Shown: positions 35,181-52,969, counted from the first letter of the stretch. The stretch is 64,000 nt of DNA from Nemertoderma westbladi (GCA_032718475.1 JAUCBJ010009046.1:1-64000); one strand, 5' to 3'. Translations and numbers: made by a program. Notes: generated by a model not told the origin, from the sequence alone.

Positions 35181-38149
35181 GTAAGTCGTCCAATAACTTA
35201 CAACATCTGGTACCATCCGTATGTCATACAATCACTTACAACATCTAGTACCATCCGTATGTCATACAATCACTTACAACATCTAGTACCATCCGTAAGT
35301 CATACAATCACTTACAACATCTAGTACCATCCGTAAGTCATACAATCACTTACAACATCTAGTACCATCCGTAAGTCATATACAATCACTTACAACATCT
35401 AGTACCATCCGTAAGTCATACAATCACTTACAACATCTAGTACCATCCGTAAGTCATATACAATCACTTACAACATCTAGTACCATCCGTAAGTCATACA
35501 ATCACTTACAACATCTAGTACCATCCGTAAGTCATATACAATCACTTACAACATCTAGTACCATCCGTAAGTCATATACAATCACTTACAACATCTAGTA
35601 CCATCCGTAAGTCTATACAATCACTTACAACATCTAGTACCATCCGTAAGTCATATACAATCACTTACAACATCTAGTACCATCCGTAAGTCTATACAAT
35701 CACTTACAACATCTAGTACCATCCGTAAGTCATATACAATCACTTACAACATCTAGTACCATCCGTAAGTCTATACAATCACTTACAACATCTAGTACCA
35801 TCCGTAAGTCATATACAATCACTTACAACATCTAGTACCATCCGTATGTCATACAATCACTTACAACATCTAGTACCATCCGTAAGTCATATACAATCAC
35901 TTACAACATCTAGTACCATCCGTATGTCATACAATCACTTACAACATCTAGTACCATCCGTAAGTCATATACAATCACTTACAACATCTAGTACCATCCG
36001 TATGTCATACAATCACTTACAACATCTAGTACCATCCGTAAGTCATATACAATCACTTACAACATCTAGTACCATCCGTATGTCATACAATCACTTACAA
36101 CATCTAGTACCATCCGTAAGTCATACACAATCACTTACAACATCTAGTACCATCCGTATGTCATACAATCACTTACAACATCTAGTACCATCCGTATGTC
36201 ATACAATCACTTACAACATCTAGTACCATCCGTAAGTCATATACAATCACTTACAACATCTAGTACCATCCGTAAGTCACACAATCACTTACAACATCTA
36301 GTACCATCCGTAAGTCATACAATCACTTACAACATCTAGTACCATCCGTATGTCATACAATCACTTACAACATCTAGTACCATCCGTAAGTCATACACAA
36401 TCACTTACAACATCTAGTACCATCCGTATGTCATACAATCACTTACAACATCTAGTACCATCCGTATGTCATACAATCACTTACAACATCTAGTACCATC
36501 CGTAAGTCATATACAATCACTTACAACATCTAGTACCATCCGTAAGTCACACAATCACTTACAACATCTAGTACCATCCGTAAGTCATACAATCACTTAC
36601 AACATCTAGTACCATCCGTAAGTCATACAATCACTTACAACATCTAGTACCATCCGTAAGTCATATACAATCACTTACAACATCTAGTACCATCCGTAAG
36701 TCATATACAATCACTTACAACATCTAGTACCATCCGTAAGTCATATACAATCACTTACAACATCTAGTACCATCCGTAAGTCATATACAATCACTTACAA
36801 CATCTAGTACCATCCGTAAGTCATACAATCACTTACAACATCTAGTACCATCCGTAAGTCATATACAATCACTTACAACATCTAGTACCATCCGTAAGTC
36901 ATACAATCACTTACAACATCTAGTACCATCCGTAAGTCATACAATCACTTACAACATCTAGTACCATCCGTAAGTCATATACAATCACTTACAACATCTA
37001 GTACCATCCGTAAGTCATATACAATCACTTACAACATCTAGTACCATCCGTAAGTCATATACAATCACTTACAACATCTAGTACCATCCGTAAGTCATAT
37101 ACAATCACTTACAACATCTAGTACCATCCGTAAGTCATACAATCACTTACAACATCTAGTACCATCCGTAAGTCATACAATCACTTACAACATCTAGTAC
37201 CATCCGTAAGTCATACAATCACTTACAACATCTAGTACCATCCGTAAGTCATATACAATCACTTACAACATCTAGTACCATCCGTAAGTCATACAATCAC
37301 TTACAACATCTAGTACCATCCGTAAGTCATACAATCACTTACAACATCTAGTACCATCCGTAAGTCATACAATCACTTACAACATCTAGTACCATCCGTA
37401 AGTCATACAATCACTTACAACATCTAGTACCATCCGTAAGTCATACAATCACTTACAACATCTAGTACCATCCGTAAGTCATACAATCACTTACAACATC
37501 TAGTACCATCCGTAAGTCATACAATCACTTACAACATCTAGTACCATCCGTAAGTCATACAATCACTTACAACATCTAGTACCATCCGTAAGTCATACAA
37601 TCACTTACAACATCTAGTACCATCCGTAAGTCATACAATCACTTACAACATCTAGTACCATCCGTAAGTCATACAATCACTTACAACATCTAGTACCATC
37701 CGTAAGTCATACAATCACTTACAACATCTAGTACCATCCGTAAGTCATACAATCACTTACAACATCTAGTACCATCCGTAAGTCATACAATCACTTACAA
37801 CATCTAGTACCATCCGTATGTCATACAATCACTTACAACATCTAGTACCATCCGTAAGTCATATACAATCACTTACAACATCTAGTACCATCCGTAAGTC
37901 ATATACAATCACTTACAACATCTAGTACCATCCGTAAGTCATATACAATCACTTACAACATCTAGTACCATCCGTAAGTCATATACAATCACTTACAACA
38001 TCTAGTACCATCCGTAAGTCATATACAATCACTTACAACATCTAGTACCATCCGTAAGTCATATACAATCACTTACAACATCTAGTACCATCCGTAAGTC
38101 ATATACAATCACTTACAACATCTAGTACCATCCGTATGTCATACAATCA

Positions 38150-39300
38150 CTTACAACATCTAGTACCATCCGTATGTCATACAATCACTTACAACATCTA
38201 GTACCATCCGTATGTCATACAATCACTTACAACATCTAGTACCATCCGTATGTCATATACAATCACTTACAACATCTAGTACCATCCGTAAGTCGTCATA
38301 CAATCACTTACAACATCTAGTACCATCCGTAAGTCATATACAATCACTTACAACATCTAGTACCATCCGTATGTCATACAATCACTTACAACATCTAGTA
38401 CCATCCGTAAGTCATATACAATCACTTACAACATCTAGTACCATCCGTAAGTCATATACAATCACTTACAACATCTAGTACCATCCGTAAGTCATATACA
38501 ATCACTTACAACATCTAGTACCATCCGTAAGTCATACAATCACTTACAACATCTAGTACCATCCGTATGTCATACAATCACTTACAACATCTAGTACCAT
38601 CCGTATGTCATATACAATCACTTACAACATCTAGTACCATCCGTAAGTCATATACAATCACTTACAACATCTAGTACCATCCGTATGTCATACAATCACT
38701 TACAACATCTAGTACCATCCGTATGTCATATACAATCACTTACAACATCTAGTACCATCCGTATGTCATACAATCACTTACAACATCTAGTACCATCCGT
38801 ATGTCATATACAATCACTTACAACATCTAGTACCATCCGTAAGTCATATACAATCACTTACAACATCTAGTACCATCCGTAAGTCATATACAATCACTTA
38901 CAACATCTAGTACCATCCGTAAGTCATACAATCACTTACAACATCTAGTACCATCCGTAAGTCATACAATCACTTACAACATCTAGTACCATCCGTATGT
39001 CATACAATCACTTACAACATCTAGTACCATCCGTAAGTCATATACAATCACTTACAACATCTAGTACCATCCGTATGTCATATACAATCACTTACAACAT
39101 CTAGTACCATCCGTATGTCATACAATCACTTACAACATCTAGTACCATCCGTAAGTCATACAATCACTTACAACATCTAGTACCATCCGTAAGTCATATA
39201 CAATCACTTACAACATCTAGTACCATCCGTAAGTCATATACAATCACTTACAACATCTAGTACCATCCGTAAGTCATACAATCACTTACAACATCTAGTA
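38150..39300. repeat. Block duplicated within the giant array (first copy)
   Basis: The order of variant units (AAGTC/ATGTC, 38/40 bp) here is almost the same as at about 42700-43850, including a rare GTCGTC unit at about 38291 that corresponds to a GTCGGTC unit at about 42834. The offset is about 4.54 kb. Confidence 0.75.
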
Positions 39301-39538
39301 CCATCCGTAAGTCATATACAATCACTTACAACATCTAGTACCATCCGTAAGTCATACAATCACTTACAACATCTAGTACCATCCGTAAGTCATACAATCA
39401 CTTACAACATCTAGTACCATCCGTAAGTCATACAATCACTTACAACATCTAGTACCATCCGTAAGTCATATACAATCACTTACAACATCTAGTACCATCC
39501 GTAAGTCATACAATCACTTACAACATCTAGTACCATCC

Positions 39539-40667
39539 GTATGTCATACAATCACTTACAACATCTAGTACCATCCGTAAGTCATACAATCACTTACAAC
39601 ATCTAGTACCATCCGTAAGTCATATACAATCACTTACAACATCTAGTACCATCCGTAAGTCATATACAATCACTTACAACATCTAGTACCATCCGTAAGT
39701 CATATACAATCACTTACAACATCTAGTACCATCCGTAAGTCATACAATCACTTACAACATCTAGTACCATCCGTAAGTCATATACAATCACTTACAACAT
39801 CTAGTACCATCCGTAAGTCATACAATCACTTACAACATCTAGTACCATCCGTATGTCATACAATCACTTACAACATCTAGTACCATCCGTAAGTCATACA
39901 ATCACTTACAACATCTAGTACCATCCGTAAGTCATATACAATCACTTACAACATCTAGTACCATCCGTAAGTCATATACAATCACTTACAACATCTAGTA
40001 CCATCCGTAAGTCATATACAATCACTTACAACATCTAGTACCATCCGTAAGTCATACAATCACTTACAACATCTAGTACCATCCGTAAGTCATATACAAT
40101 CACTTACAACATCTAGTACCATCCGTAAGTCATACAATCACTTACAACATCTAGTACCATCCGTATGTCATACAATCACTTACAACATCTAGTACCATCC
40201 GTAAGTCATACAATCACTTACAACATCTAGTACCATCCGTAAGTCATATACAATCACTTACAACATCTAGTACCATCCGTAAGTCATACAATCACTTACA
40301 ACATCTAGTACCATCCGTATGTCATACAATCACTTACAACATCTAGTACCATCCGTATGTCATACAATCACTTACAACATCTAGTACCATCCGTAAGTCA
40401 TACAATCACTTACAACATCTAGTACCATCCGTAAGTCATATACAATCACTTACAACATCTAGTACCATCCGTAAGTCATATACAATCACTTACAACATCT
40501 AGTACCATCCGTAAGTCATATACAATCACTTACAACATCTAGTACCATCCGTAAGTCATACAATCACTTACAACATCTAGTACCATCCGTAAGTCATATA
40601 CAATCACTTACAACATCTAGTACCATCCGTAAGTCATACAATCACTTACAACATCTAGTACCATCCG
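39539..40667. repeat. Higher-order repeat: 8 units, 312 bp
   Basis: The unit order T38-A38-A40-A40-A40-A38-A40-A38 (T = GTATGTC, A = GTAAGTC) starts at about 39540, 39852 and 40355, with a shortened version at 40164. The block is thus itself tandemly repeated, as in higher-order satellite arrays. Confidence 0.8.
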
Positions 40668-43600
40668 TATGTCATACAATCACTTACAACATCTAGTACC
40701 ATCCGTAAGTCATACAATCACTTACAACATCTAGTACCATCCGTATGTCATACAATCACTTACAACATCTAGTACCATCCGTATGTCATATACAATCACT
40801 TACAACATCTAGTACCATCCGTAAGTCATACAATCACTTACAACATCTAGTACCATCCGTAAGTCATACAATCACTTACAACATCTAGTACCATCCGTAT
40901 GTCATACAATCACTTACAACATCTAGTACCATCCGTATGTCATATACAATCACTTACAACATCTAGTACCATCCGTATGTCATACAATCACTTACAACAT
41001 CTAGTACCATCCGTATGTCATACAATCACTTACAACATCTAGTACCATCCGTAAGTCATATACAATCACTTACAACATCTAGTACCATCCGTATGTCATA
41101 CAATCACTTACAACATCTAGTACCATCCGTAAGTCATACAATCACTTACAACATCTAGTACCATCCGTATGTCATACAATCACTTACAACATCTAGTACC
41201 ATCCGTAAGTCATACAATCACTTACAACATCTAGTACCATCCGTAAGTCATATACAATCACTTACAACATCTAGTACCATCCGTAAGTCATATACAATCA
41301 CTTACAACATCTAGTACCATCCGTAAGTCATATACAATCACTTACAACATCTAGTACCATCCGTATGTCATACAATCACTTACAACATCTAGTACCATCC
41401 GTAAGTCATATACAATCACTTACAACATCTAGTACCATCCGTATGTCATACAATCACTTACAACATCTAGTACCATCCGTAAGTCATACAATCACTTACA
41501 ACATCTAGTACCATCCGTAAGTCATACAATCACTTACAACATCTAGTACCATCCGTAAGTCATATACAATCACTTACAACATCTAGTACCATCCGTATGT
41601 CATACAATCACTTACAACATCTAGTACCATCCGTATGTCATACAATCACTTACAACATCTAGTACCATCCGTAAGTCATATACAATCACTTACAACATCT
41701 AGTACCATCCGTATGTCATACAATCACTTACAACATCTAGTACCATCCGTATGTCATACAATCACTTACAACATCTAGTACCATCCGTATGTCATACAAT
41801 CACTTACAACATCTAGTACCATCCGTAAGTCATATACAATCACTTACAACATCTAGTACCATCCGTAAGTCATATACAATCACTTACAACATCTAGTACC
41901 ATCCGTATGTCATACAATCACTTACAACATCTAGTACCATCCGTATGTCATACAATCACTTACAACATCTAGTACCATCCGTAAGTCATATACAATCACT
42001 TACAACATCTAGTACCATCCGTAAGTCATACAATCACTTACAACATCTAGTACCATCCGTAAGTCATACAATCACTTACAACATCTAGTACCATCCGTAA
42101 GTCATATACAATCACTTACAACATCTAGTACCATCCGTAAGTCATACAATCACTTACAACATCTAGTACCATCCGTAAGTCATATACAATCACTTACAAC
42201 ATCTAGTACCATCCGTAAGTCATACAATCACTTACAACATCTAGTACCATCCGTAAGTCATACAATCACTTACAACATCTAGTACCATCCGTATGTCATA
42301 CAATCACTTACAACATCTAGTACCATCCGTATGTCATACAATCACTTACAACATCTAGTACCATCCGTATGTCATACAATCACTTACAACATCTAGTACC
42401 ATCCGTATGTCATACAATCACTTACAACATCTAGTACCATCCGTAAGTCATATACAATCACTTACAACATCTAGTACCATCCGTATGTCATACAATCACT
42501 TACAACATCTAGTACCATCCGTATGTCATACAATCACTTACAACATCTAGTACCATCCGTAAGTCATACAATCACTTACAACATCTAGTACCATCCGTAA
42601 GTCATATACAATCACTTACAACATCTAGTACCATCCGTAAGTCATATACAATCACTTACAACATCTAGTACCATCCGTATGTCATACAATCACTTACAAC
42701 ATCTAGTACCATCCGTATGTCATACAATCACTTACAACATCTAGTACCATCCGTATGTCATACAATCACTTACAACATCTAGTACCATCCGTATGTCATA
42801 TACAATCACTTACAACATCTAGTACCATCCGTAAGTCGGTCATACAATCACTTACAACATCTAGTACCATCCGTAAGTCATATACAATCACTTACAACAT
42901 CTAGTACCATCCGTATGTCATACAATCACTTACAACATCTAGTACCATCCGTAAGTCATATACAATCACTTACAACATCTAGTACCATCCGTAAGTCATA
43001 TACAATCACTTACAACATCTAGTACCATCCGTAAGTCATATACAATCACTTACAACATCTAGTACCATCCGTAAGTCATACAATCACTTACAACATCTAG
43101 TACCATCCGTATGTCATACAATCACTTACAACATCTAGTACCATCCGTATGTCATATACAATCACTTACAACATCTAGTACCATCCGTAAGTCATATACA
43201 ATCACTTACAACATCTAGTACCATCCGTATGTCATACAATCACTTACAACATCTAGTACCATCCGTATGTCATATACAATCACTTACAACATCTAGTACC
43301 ATCCGTATGTCATACAATCACTTACAACATCTAGTACCATCCGTATGTCATATACAATCACTTACAACATCTAGTACCATCCGTAAGTCATATACAATCA
43401 CTTACAACATCTAGTACCATCCGTAAGTCATATACAATCACTTACAACATCTAGTACCATCCGTAAGTCATACAATCACTTACAACATCTAGTACCATCC
43501 GTATGTCATACAATCACTTACAACATCTAGTACCATCCGTATGTCATACAATCACTTACAACATCTAGTACCATCCGTAAGTCATATACAATCACTTACA

Positions 43601-45299
43601 ACATCTAGTACCATCCGTATGTCATATACAATCACTTACAACATCTAGTACCATCCGTATGTCATACAATCACTTACAACATCTAGTACCATCCGTAAGT
43701 CATACAATCACTTACAACATCTAGTACCATCCGTAAGTCATATACAATCACTTACAACATCTAGTACCATCCGTAAGTCATATACAATCACTTACAACAT
43801 CTAGTACCATCCGTAAGTCATACAATCACTTACAACATCTAGTACCATCCGTAAGTCATACAATCACTTACAACATCTAGTACCATCCGTAAGTCATACA
43901 ATCACTTACAACATCTAGTACCATCCGTAAGTCATACAATCACTTACAACATCTAGTACCATCCGTATGTCATACAATCACTTACAACATCTAGTACCAT
44001 CCGTATGTCATATACAATCACTTACAACATCTAGTACCATCCGTATGTCATACAATCACTTACAACATCTAGTACCATCCGTATGTCATACAATCACTTA
44101 CAACATCTAGTACCATCCGTAAGTCATATACAATCACTTACAACATCTAGTACCATCCGTATGTCATACAATCACTTACAACATCTAGTACCATCCGTAA
44201 GTCATACAATCACTTACAACATCTAGTACCATCCGTAAGTCATATACAATCACTTACAACATCTAGTACCATCCGTAAGTCATATACAATCACTTACAAC
44301 ATCTAGTACCATCCGTAAGTCATATACAATCACTTACAACATCTAGTACCATCCGTAAGTCATACAATCACTTACAACATCTAGTACCATCCGTAAGTCA
44401 TATACAATCACTTACAACATCTAGTACCATCCGTATGTCATACAATCACTTACAACATCTAGTACCATCCGTAAGTCATATACAATCACTTACAACATCT
44501 AGTACCATCCGTAAGTCATACAATCACTTACAACATCTAGTACCATCCGTAAGTCATATACAATCACTTACAACATCTAGTACCATCCGTATGTCATACA
44601 ATCACTTACAACATCTAGTACCATCCGTATGTCATACAATCACTTACAACATCTAGTACCATCCGTAAGTCATATACAATCACTTACAACATCTAGTACC
44701 ATCCGTATGTCATACAATCACTTACAACATCTAGTACCATCCGTATGTCATACAATCACTTACAACATCTAGTACCATCCGTATGTCATACAATCACTTA
44801 CAACATCTAGTACCATCCGTAAGTCATACAATCACTTACAACATCTAGTACCATCCGTAAGTCATATACAATCACTTACAACATCTAGTACCATCCGTAA
44901 GTCATACAATCACTTACAACATCTAGTACCATCCGTAAGTCATATACAATCACTTACAACATCTAGTACCATCCGTAAGTCATACAATCACTTACAACAT
45001 CTAGTACCATCCGTAGTCATACAATCACTTACAACATCTAGTACCATCCGTATGTCATACAATCACTTACAACATCTAGTACCATCCGTATGTCATACAA
45101 TCACTTACAACATCTAGTACCATCCGTAAGTCATATACAATCACTTACAACATCTAGTACCATCCGTAAGTCATACAATCACTTACAACATCTAGTACCA
45201 TCCGTAAGTCATACAATCACTTACAACATCTAGTACCATCCGTAAGTCATACAATCACTTACAACATCTAGTACCATCCGTAAGTCATATACAATCACT

Positions 45300-46890
45300 T
45301 ACAACATCTAGTACCATCCGTATGTCATACACAATCACTTACAACATCTAGTACCATCCGTATGTCATACAATCACTTACAACATCTAGTACCATCCGTA
45401 AGTCATACAATCACTTACAACATCTAGTACCATCCGTAAGTCATATACAATCACTTACAACATCTAGTACCATCCGTAAGTCATATACAATCACTTACAA
45501 CATCTAGTACCATCCGTAAGTCATATACAATCACTTACAACATCTAGTACCATCCGTAAGTCATATACAATCACTTACAACATCTAGTACCATCCGTAAG
45601 TCATATACAATCACTTACAACATCTAGTACCATCCGTAAGTCATATACAATCACTTACAACATCTAGTACCATCCGTAAGTCATATACAATCACTTACAA
45701 CATCTAGTACCATCCGTAAGTCATATACAATCACTTACAACATCTAGTACCATCCGTAAGTCATATACAATCACTTACAACATCTAGTACCATCCGTAAG
45801 TCATACAATCACTTACAACATCTAGTACCATCCGTAAGTCATACAATCACTTACAACATCTAGTACCATCCGTAAGTCATATACAATCACTTACAACATC
45901 TAGTACCATCCGTAAGTCACACAATCACTTACAACATCTAGTACCATCCGTAAGTCATACAATCACTTACAACATCTAGTACCATCCGTATGTCATACAA
46001 TCACTTACAACATCTAGTACCATCCGTATGTCATACAATCACTTACAACATCTAGTACCATCCGTAAGTCATATACAATCACTTACAACATCTAGTACCA
46101 TCCGTAAGTCATATACAATCACTTACAACATCTAGTACCATCCGTAAGTCATACAATCACTTACAACATCTAGTACCATCCGTAAGTCATATACAATCAC
46201 TTACAACATCTAGTACCATCCGTATGTCACACAATCACTTACAACATCTAGTACCATCCGTAAGTCATATACAATCACTTACAACATCTAGTACCATCCG
46301 TAAGTCATATACAATCACTTACAACATCTAGTACCATCCGTATGTCACACAATCACTTACAACATCTAGTACCATCCGTAAGTCATATACAATCACTTAC
46401 AACATCTAGTACCATCCGTATGTCACACAATCACTTACAACATCTAGTACCATCCGTATGTCACACAATCACTTACAACATCTAGTACCATCCGTATGTC
46501 ACACAATCACTTACAACATCTAGTACCATCCGTATGTCATACAATCACTTACAACATCTAGTACCATCCGTATGTCACACAATCACTTACAACATCTAGT
46601 ACCATCCGTAAGTCATATACAATCACTTACAACATCTAGTACCATCCGTATGTCACACAATCACTTACAACATCTAGTACCATCCGTATGTCATACAATC
46701 ACTTACAACATCTAGTACCATCCGTAAGTCATACAATCACTTACAACATCTAGTACCATCCGTATGTCATACAATCACTTACAACATCTAGTACCATCCG
46801 TATGTCATACAATCACTTACAACATCTAGTACCATCCGTAAGTCATACAATCACTTACAACATCTAGTACCATCCGTATGTCATACAATC
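45300..46890. repeat. Block repeated just before the assembly gap (first copy)
   Basis: The order of rare units (GTCATACACAATC, then a run of 40-bp units, GTCACACAATC and a mixed run of about 24 units) recurs at about 51390-52969, where the gap begins. Small indels of a few units separate the copies. Confidence 0.75.
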
Positions 46891-49800
46891 ACTTACAACA
46901 TCTAGTACCATCCGTAAGTCATACAATCACTTACAACATCTAGTACCATCCGTAAGTCATATACAATCACTTACAACATCTAGTACCATCCGTAAGTCAC
47001 ACAATCACTTACAACATCTAGTACCATCCGTATGTCATACAATCACTTACAACATCTAGTACCATCCGTAAGTCATACAATCACTTACAACATCTAGTAC
47101 CATCCGTAAGTCACACAATCACTTACAACATCTAGTACCATCCGTAAGTCATATACAATCACTTACAACATCTAGTACCATCCGTATGTCATACAATCAC
47201 TTACAACATCTAGTACCATCCGTATGTCATACAATCACTTACAACATCTAGTACCATCCGTAAGTCATATACAATCACTTACAACATCTAGTACCATCCG
47301 TAAGTCATATACAATCACTTACAACATCTAGTACCATCCGTAAGTCATATACAATCACTTACAACATCTAGTACCATCCGTAAGTCATATACAATCACTT
47401 ACAACATCTAGTACCATCCGTAAGTCATATACAATCACTTACAACATCTAGTACCATCCGTAAGTCATATACAATCACTTACAACATCTAGTACCATCCG
47501 TAAGTCATATACAATCACTTACAACATCTAGTACCATCCGTAAGTCATATACAATCACTTACAACATCTAGTACCATCCGTAAGTCATATACAATCACTT
47601 ACAACATCTAGTACCATCCGTATGTCATACAATCACTTACAACATCTAGTACCATCCGTAAGTCATATACAATCACTTACAACATCTAGTACCATCCGTA
47701 AGTCATATACAATCACTTACAACATCTAGTACCATCCGTATGTCATACAATCACTTACAACATCTAGTACCATCCGTATGTCATATACAATCACTTACAA
47801 CATCTAGTACCATCCGTATGTCATACAATCACTTACAACATCTAGTACCATCCGTATGTCATACAATCACTTACAACATCTAGTACCATCCGTATGTCAT
47901 ACAATCACTTACAACATCTAGTACCATCCGTATGTCATACAATCACTTACAACATCTAGTACCATCCGTAAGTCATATACAATCACTTACAACATCTAGT
48001 ACCATCCGTATGTCATACAATCACTTACAACATCTAGTACCATCCGTATGTCATACAATCACTTACAACATCTAGTACCATCCGTATGTCATACAATCAC
48101 TTACAACATCTAGTACCATCCGTATGTCATACAATCACTTACAACATCTAGTACCATCCGTATGTCATACAATCACTTACAACATCTAGTACCATCCGTA
48201 AGTCATATACAATCACTTACAACATCTAGTACCATCCGTATGTCATACAATCACTTACAACATCTAGTACCATCCGTATGTCATATACAATCACTTACAA
48301 CATCTAGTACCATCCGTATGTCATACAATCACTTACAACATCTAGTACCATCCGTAAGTCATACAATCACTTACAACATCTAGTACCATCCGTAAGTCAT
48401 ATACAATCACTTACAACATCTAGTACCATCCGTAAGTCATATACAATCACTTACAACATCTAGTACCATCCGTATGTCATACAATCACTTACAACATCTA
48501 GTACCATCCGTAAGTCATATACAATCACTTACAACATCTAGTACCATCCGTAAGTCATATACAATCACTTACAACATCTAGTACCATCCGTAAGTCATAC
48601 AATCACTTACAACATCTAGTACCATCCGTAAGTCATACAATCACTTACAACATCTAGTACCATCCGTAAGTCATACAATCACTTACAACATCTAGTACCA
48701 TCCGTAAGTCATACAATCACTTACAACATCTAGTACCATCCGTATGTCATACAATCACTTACAACATCTAGTACCATCCGTATGTCATACAATCACTTAC
48801 AACATCTAGTACCATCCGTATGTCATATACAATCACTTACAACATCTAGTACCATCCGTATGTCATACAATCACTTACAACATCTAGTACCATCCGTATG
48901 TCATACAATCACTTACAACATCTAGTACCATCCGTATGTCATACAATCACTTACAACATCTAGTACCATCCGTATGTCATACAATCACTTACAACATCTA
49001 GTACCATCCGTAAGTCATATACAATCACTTACAACATCTAGTACCATCCGTATGTCATACAATCACTTACAACATCTAGTACCATCCGTATGTCATACAA
49101 TCACTTACAACATCTAGTACCATCCGTATGTCATACAATCACTTACAACATCTAGTACCATCCGTATGTCATACAATCACTTACAACATCTAGTACCATC
49201 CGTATGTCATATACAATCACTTACAACATCTAGTACCATCCGTATGTCATACAATCACTTACAACATCTAGTACCATCCGTATGTCATACAATCACTTAC
49301 AACATCTAGTACCATCCGTATGTCATACAATCACTTACAACATCTAGTACCATCCGTATGTCATACAATCACTTACAACATCTAGTACCATCCGTAAGTC
49401 ATATACAATCACTTACAACATCTAGTACCATCCGTATGTCATACAATCACTTACAACATCTAGTACCATCCGTATGTCATACAATCACTTACAACATCTA
49501 GTACCATCCGTATGTCATACAATCACTTACAACATCTAGTACCATCCGTATGTCATACAATCACTTACAACATCTAGTACCATCCGTATGTCATATACAA
49601 TCACTTACAACATCTAGTACCATCCGTATGTCATACAATCACTTACAACATCTAGTACCATCCGTATGTCATACAATCACTTACAACATCTAGTACCATC
49701 CGTAAGTCATATACAATCACTTACAACATCTAGTACCATCCGTAAGTCATACAATCACTTACAACATCTAGTACCATCCGTAAGTCATACAATCACTTAC

Positions 49801-52800
49801 AACATCTAGTACCATCCGTATGTCATACAATCACTTACAACATCTAGTACCATCCGTAAGTCATACAATCACTTACAACATCTAGTACCATCCGTATGTC
49901 ATACAATCACTTACAACATCTAGTACCATCCGTATGTCATACAATCACTTACAACATCTAGTACCATCCGTATGTCATATACAATCACTTACAACATCTA
50001 GTACCATCCGTATGTCATACAATCACTTACAACATCTAGTACCATCCGTATGTCATACAATCACTTACAACATCTAGTACCATCCGTATGTCATATACAA
50101 TCACTTACAACATCTAGTACCATCCGTATGTCATACAATCACTTACAACATCTAGTACCATCCGTATGTCATACAATCACTTACAACATCTAGTACCATC
50201 CGTATGTCATATACAATCACTTACAACATCTAGTACCATCCGTATGTCATACAATCACTTACAACATCTAGTACCATCCGTATGTCATACAATCACTTAC
50301 AACATCTAGTACCATCCGTAAGTCATATACAATCACTTACAACATCTAGTACCATCCGTAAGTCATACAATCACTTACAACATCTAGTACCATCCGTATG
50401 TCATACAATCACTTACAACATCTAGTACCATCCGTAAGTCATACAATCACTTACAACATCTAGTACCATCCGTATGTCATACAATCACTTACAACATCTA
50501 GTACCATCCGTATGTCATACAATCACTTACAACATCTAGTACCATCCGTATGTCATATACAATCACTTACAACATCTAGTACCATCCGTATGTCATACAA
50601 TCACTTACAACATCTAGTACCATCCGTATGTCATACAATCACTTACAACATCTAGTACCATCCGTAAGTCATATACAATCACTTACAACATCTAGTACCA
50701 TCCGTAAGTCATACAATCACTTACAACATCTAGTACCATCCGTAAGTCATATACAATCACTTACAACATCTAGTACCATCCGTAAGTCATACAATCACTT
50801 ACAACATCTAGTACCATCCGTAAGTCATACAATCACTTACAACATCTAGTACCATCCGTAAGTCATATACAATCACTTACAACATCTAGTACCATCCGTA
50901 AGTCATACAATCACTTACAACATCTAGTACCATCCGTATGTCATACAATCACTTACAACATCTAGTACCATCCGTATGTCATACAATCACTTACAACATC
51001 TAGTACCATCCGTATGTCATACAATCACTTACAACATCTAGTACCATCCGTAAGTCATACAATCACTTACAACATCTAGTACCATCCGTAAGTCATACAA
51101 TCACTTACAACATCTAGTACCATCCGTATGTCATACAATCACTTACAACATCTAGTACCATCCGTATGTCATACAATCACTTACAACATCTAGTACCATC
51201 CGTAAGTCATATACAATCACTTACAACATCTAGTACCATCCGTAAGTCATACAATCACTTACAACATCTAGTACCATCCGTAAGTCATACAATCACTTAC
51301 AACATCTAGTACCATCCGTAAGTCATACAATCACTTACAACATCTAGTACCATCCGTAAGTCATATACAATCACTTACAACATCTAGTACCATCCGTATG
51401 TCATACACAATCACTTACAACATCTAGTACCATCCGTATGTCATACAATCACTTACAACATCTAGTACCATCCGTAAGTCATACAATCACTTACAACATC
51501 TAGTACCATCCGTAAGTCATATACAATCACTTACAACATCTAGTACCATCCGTAAGTCATATACAATCACTTACAACATCTAGTACCATCCGTAAGTCAT
51601 ATACAATCACTTACAACATCTAGTACCATCCGTAAGTCATATACAATCACTTACAACATCTAGTACCATCCGTAAGTCATATACAATCACTTACAACATC
51701 TAGTACCATCCGTAAGTCATATACAATCACTTACAACATCTAGTACCATCCGTAAGTCATATACAATCACTTACAACATCTAGTACCATCCGTAAGTCAT
51801 ATACAATCACTTACAACATCTAGTACCATCCGTAAGTCATATACAATCACTTACAACATCTAGTACCATCCGTAAGTCACACAATCACTTACAACATCTA
51901 GTACCATCCGTAAGTCATACAATCACTTACAACATCTAGTACCATCCGTAAGTCATATACAATCACTTACAACATCTAGTACCATCCGTAAGTCATACAA
52001 TCACTTACAACATCTAGTACCATCCGTAAGTCATACAATCACTTACAACATCTAGTACCATCCGTATGTCATACAATCACTTACAACATCTAGTACCATC
52101 CGTATGTCATACAATCACTTACAACATCTAGTACCATCCGTAAGTCATATACAATCACTTACAACATCTAGTACCATCCGTAAGTCATATACAATCACTT
52201 ACAACATCTAGTACCATCCGTAAGTCATACAATCACTTACAACATCTAGTACCATCCGTAAGTCATATACAATCACTTACAACATCTAGTACCATCCGTA
52301 TGTCACACAATCACTTACAACATCTAGTACCATCCGTAAGTCATATACAATCACTTACAACATCTAGTACCATCCGTAAGTCATATACAATCACTTACAA
52401 CATCTAGTACCATCCGTATGTCACACAATCACTTACAACATCTAGTACCATCCGTAAGTCATATACAATCACTTACAACATCTAGTACCATCCGTATGTC
52501 ACACAATCACTTACAACATCTAGTACCATCCGTATGTCACACAATCACTTACAACATCTAGTACCATCCGTATGTCACACAATCACTTACAACATCTAGT
52601 ACCATCCGTATGTCATACAATCACTTACAACATCTAGTACCATCCGTATGTCACACAATCACTTACAACATCTAGTACCATCCGTAAGTCATATACAATC
52701 ACTTACAACATCTAGTACCATCCGTATGTCACACAATCACTTACAACATCTAGTACCATCCGTATGTCATACAATCACTTACAACATCTAGTACCATCCG

Positions 52801-52969
52801 TAAGTCATACAATCACTTACAACATCTAGTACCATCCGTATGTCATACAATCACTTACAACATCTAGTACCATCCGTATGTCATACAATCACTTACAACA
52901 TCTAGTACCATCCGTAAGTCATACAATCACTTACAACATCTAGTACCATCCGTATGTCATACAATCACT

